A stretch of 64,000 bases of DNA from the NCBI GenBank assembly GCA_029547705.1, contig JAKPOU010000034.1, forward strand, positions 84,508 to 148,507. Reading direction: 5' to 3'. Positions 62,651 through 64,000 of this stretch are shown here, piece by piece (position 1 is the stretch's first letter; each line of letters begins with the position of its first letter). Made by a program: the position numbers and the translations under genes. The DNA comes from Bacteroidota bacterium (lineage in GTDB: Bacteria; Bacteroidota; Bacteroidia; Bacteroidales; VadinHA17). The notes beneath the pieces are model-generated. The model was not told the origin of the DNA, searched no databases, and was given only the letters and a program-made list of their open reading frames with translations.

Positions 62651-63097
62651 CTAAGCTGCAATATGTATTTCTTGAGGTTGATATTTACTTTCAGAATTGT
62701 ATTCTGTCTTTTTGGAACCGATTGGTTTACTCTCAATCTTTGGAATTGAGAATGGCACAGTAGAAAAACTATCAAGAATAACCTGGCTGGATTCATAAGA
62801 TGGGACCGAAATCAAGGAAATTCCTAATGATCTTTCAATTTTACAAATTGTTTCTAATGAAAGATTTTCATAGCCCTTAACAACTTTATTGATATATTGA
62901 GGAGTTACTCCCATGCTATCTGCAAGTGCTTTTTGGGTTATTGATTGACTTCTCAGAGTGCTAAGTATTTTTATTGCAATTAGAGCTGACTTGTTGAGCC
63001 AATCCTTATTGATTTCATAATAATCAGCCTGAGCCATCCAGTCTAATGATTCTCTGGAAATGTATTTATTGAGTTTATTTTTTGCTGTATCCTTCAT
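62651..63097 (-). CDS. XRE-family antitoxin with extended C-terminal tail
   Basis: A 148-residue protein with a Cro/CI-type HTH at about residues 47-95 (SQSITQKALADSMGVTPQYINKVVKGYENLSLETICKIERSLG), preceded by an N-terminal helix and followed by a ~53-residue tail (from about 96) with few charged blocks and several hydrophobic/aromatic positions (VPFSIP, YQPQEIHIAA). In HigA-type antitoxins of TAC systems such a tail is the chaperone addiction domain that makes the antitoxin depend on SecB. It starts 4 nt after the toxin-like gene and is followed 2 nt later by the SecB-like gene. It should repress its own operon. Confidence 0.72.
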   Translation of the reverse strand: MKDTAKNKLNKYISRESLDWMAQADYYEINKDWLNKSALIAIKILSTLRSQSITQKALADSMGVTPQYINKVVKGYENLSLETICKIERSLGISLISVPSYESSQVILDSFSTVPFSIPKIESKPIGSKKTEYNSESKYQPQEIHIAA

Positions 63098-63101
63098 TGT
63101 T

Positions 63102-63662
63102 TTATAATTCTAATAGTTCGATGATTCCATCTTCATCAACAATTCCTTCTTCTATAATATATCTCTTACACGTTTCGAGTTTTCTTAATTCTTCTCTTGT
63201 ATGTTCTCTTTCAGACATGTTATCTGTAAGTTTTATAGCACCTCCAGTGATTAGATATTTATCTTCACCGAATTTAAGGGCATAAATCCTAAGCCAAGTT
63301 TTGTTTCTTAAACCATAAGCTTTCTTCTTTTCCAAGAAAGAGATTGTCGGTTGATCTTTTTTTAGTGGTTGAAATAATCTCAATAATAAAACAAGCCTTT
63401 CTGATGGATTCTTCTTAGATATCCTTCTAAGGTACTGTCGGAATTTGATAGCTTCATTTCTTGTCTCAATTATTGCTTGTTCAACTGAAATTCCCTCCCA
63501 AAAGGGTCTTTTTAAATCTACTTCATGAGTTGTAAAGAATGTGTCAAGGTATTCAATATCAGTCCAATTTCTCAATATCTTATCAAACTCACAGTATTTT
63601 TCATGGTCACCCTTAACAGATAATAAATAATCTTCATCATCAAATATAGGAACAAATTTCAT
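63102..63662 (-). CDS. Putative HigB/RelE-type toxin of the TAC operon
   Basis: The first gene of the triad, 186 residues, rich in charged residues. The C-terminal half (KTWLRIYALKFGEDKYLITGGAIKLTDNMSEREHTREELRKLE) resembles the core of RelE/HigB-like toxins of Bacteroidota, where a short beta-sheet plus helix ends in a conserved GGAIKL-type strand. The N-terminal ~85 residues have no match I recognise (FDEDYLLSVKGDH...). Position upstream of an XRE gene by 4 nt and AT-rich composition like its partners support the assignment. If it is HigB-like it would be a ribosome-dependent mRNA nuclease, but the usual catalytic residues cannot be assigned with confidence. Confidence 0.5.
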   Translation of the reverse strand: MKFVPIFDDEDYLLSVKGDHEKYCEFDKILRNWTDIEYLDTFFTTHEVDLKRPFWEGISVEQAIIETRNEAIKFRQYLRRISKKNPSERLVLLLRLFQPLKKDQPTISFLEKKKAYGLRNKTWLRIYALKFGEDKYLITGGAIKLTDNMSEREHTREELRKLETCKRYIIEEGIVDEDGIIELLEL

Positions 63663-63751
63663 TAAATCAACTTATGGGTTTATTATTTAACAAATTTTTA
63701 TAATTAAACTTGACAATTATGTGTGTTAGAAATGTAAAACTACCCATTATT
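63663..63751. promoter_or_regulatory. Presumed control region of the TAC operon
   Basis: About 89 nt of AT-rich DNA between the toxin start and the IS21-like end. On the minus strand an AAAATTTG stretch (a poor -7 match) about 22 nt before the start and a TTG further up are the only promoter-like parts. No clear operator palindrome is seen. Confidence 0.25.
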
Positions 63752-63856
63752 TGTAAACGGTAAATAACAATGTACATTTTTTCGCAAATAGGAATGTACC
63801 AAAAACAGCAATTAGTGATGTATTAAAAACAGCAATTAAGAATGCACACTTTCTGT
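63752..63856 (+). mobile_element. Putative end of an IS21-family element
   Basis: Starting at TGTAAACGG, the sequence has a series of related short repeats: ACAATGTACATTTTTT, GGAATGTACCAAAAACAGCAATTA, GTGATGTATTAAAAACAGCAATTA and AGAATGCACACTTTCTG. Arrays of nearly identical transposase-binding repeats with TGTACATT/AATGTGCAC-type cores are typical of the ends of Bacteroidota IS21-family elements. No istA or istB gene is in view; it would start beyond 64000. A 9-bp inverted repeat (CAAAACAAC/GTTGTTTTG at 63920-63951) follows. Confidence 0.4.
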
Positions 63857-64000
63857 TATAAGAAGAATTTCTTTCAAGGAAAAGTTTTCCATTTTTTCAT
63901 TTAAACAGATTTTAAGAAACAAAACAACTTAGTGTTAATAATGTTGTTTTGAACCAATTGGGATTATCCTGTTATTGGTAATCTGATAATTAACCAATAA

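Overview
The window is a chromosomal segment of a Bacteroidota bacterium, most likely from the Bacteroidales/Marinilabiliales side of the phylum. Three lines of evidence support this. Type IX secretion (T9SS) genes are present: porV, porU, gldJ, two porP/sprF homologues, a giant SprB-repeat adhesin with a type B sorting domain, and a subtilase with a type A sorting domain. Promoters follow the Bacteroidota pattern TTG/TTTG-N19-20-TAnnTTTG. Families typical of the phylum also occur, such as the PIN-PhoH protein, the PorP/SprF proteins and an RprX/RprY-like two-component pair. Most genes are housekeeping and densely packed, with many 1-8 nt overlaps.

Layout. 1-2.3 kb: end of a C4 zinc-ribbon gene, a terminator, and urocanate hydratase. 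2.4-11.5 kb: ispF-porV-porU on the minus strand, divergent from porP-gldJ-murF, which together form a T9SS/cell-envelope block. 11.5-18.8 kb: a minus-strand series (phoH, DUF1080 lipoprotein, mtaB, inositol-phosphatase, lipid A-type acyltransferase, GT2, membrane metallophosphoesterase). 19-26.7 kb: folC, 5'-nucleotidase, M28 peptidase and an orphan PAS-PAS histidine kinase. 27-29.3 kb: a three-gene homocysteine-synthesis cluster of archaeal type (DUF39, NIL/ferredoxin, UPF0280). 29.5-36 kb: Rnk/GreA-like factor, patatin, tannase-family esterase, lysozyme-like protein, proC, GH29 fucosidase and tRNA-Val. 36.4-44.5 kb: the ~2000-residue SprB-repeat adhesin, followed by its PorP/SprF partner and an exported EEP nuclease. 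44.5-53 kb: cca, trxA, a possible small RNA, the MORN-S8-xseA-xseB series and dnaK. 53-61.8 kb: RluA-type synthase, RprXY-like pair, glucosaminidase, fmt, ribBA, an LptF/G permease and a START-like protein. 61.9-64 kb: tRNA-Met with a truncated tRNA copy in front of it, then a visibly AT-rich accessory segment.

The accessory segment holds the most interesting locus. Three tightly linked minus-strand genes run toxin-like protein, XRE antitoxin with a long C-terminal tail, SecB-like chaperone. This is the gene order of tripartite toxin-antitoxin-chaperone (TAC) systems. It sits next to a tRNA, has its own terminator, and is bordered by what looks like the end of an IS21-family element running out of the window.

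ORF-track starts were moved inward for porU, murF, phoH, folC, the lysozyme-like gene, the adhesin, EEP, cca, S8 and fmt. The reasons were signal peptides, family N-termini, promoter positions or an overlapping terminator. All family assignments come from reading motifs; no database search was possible.
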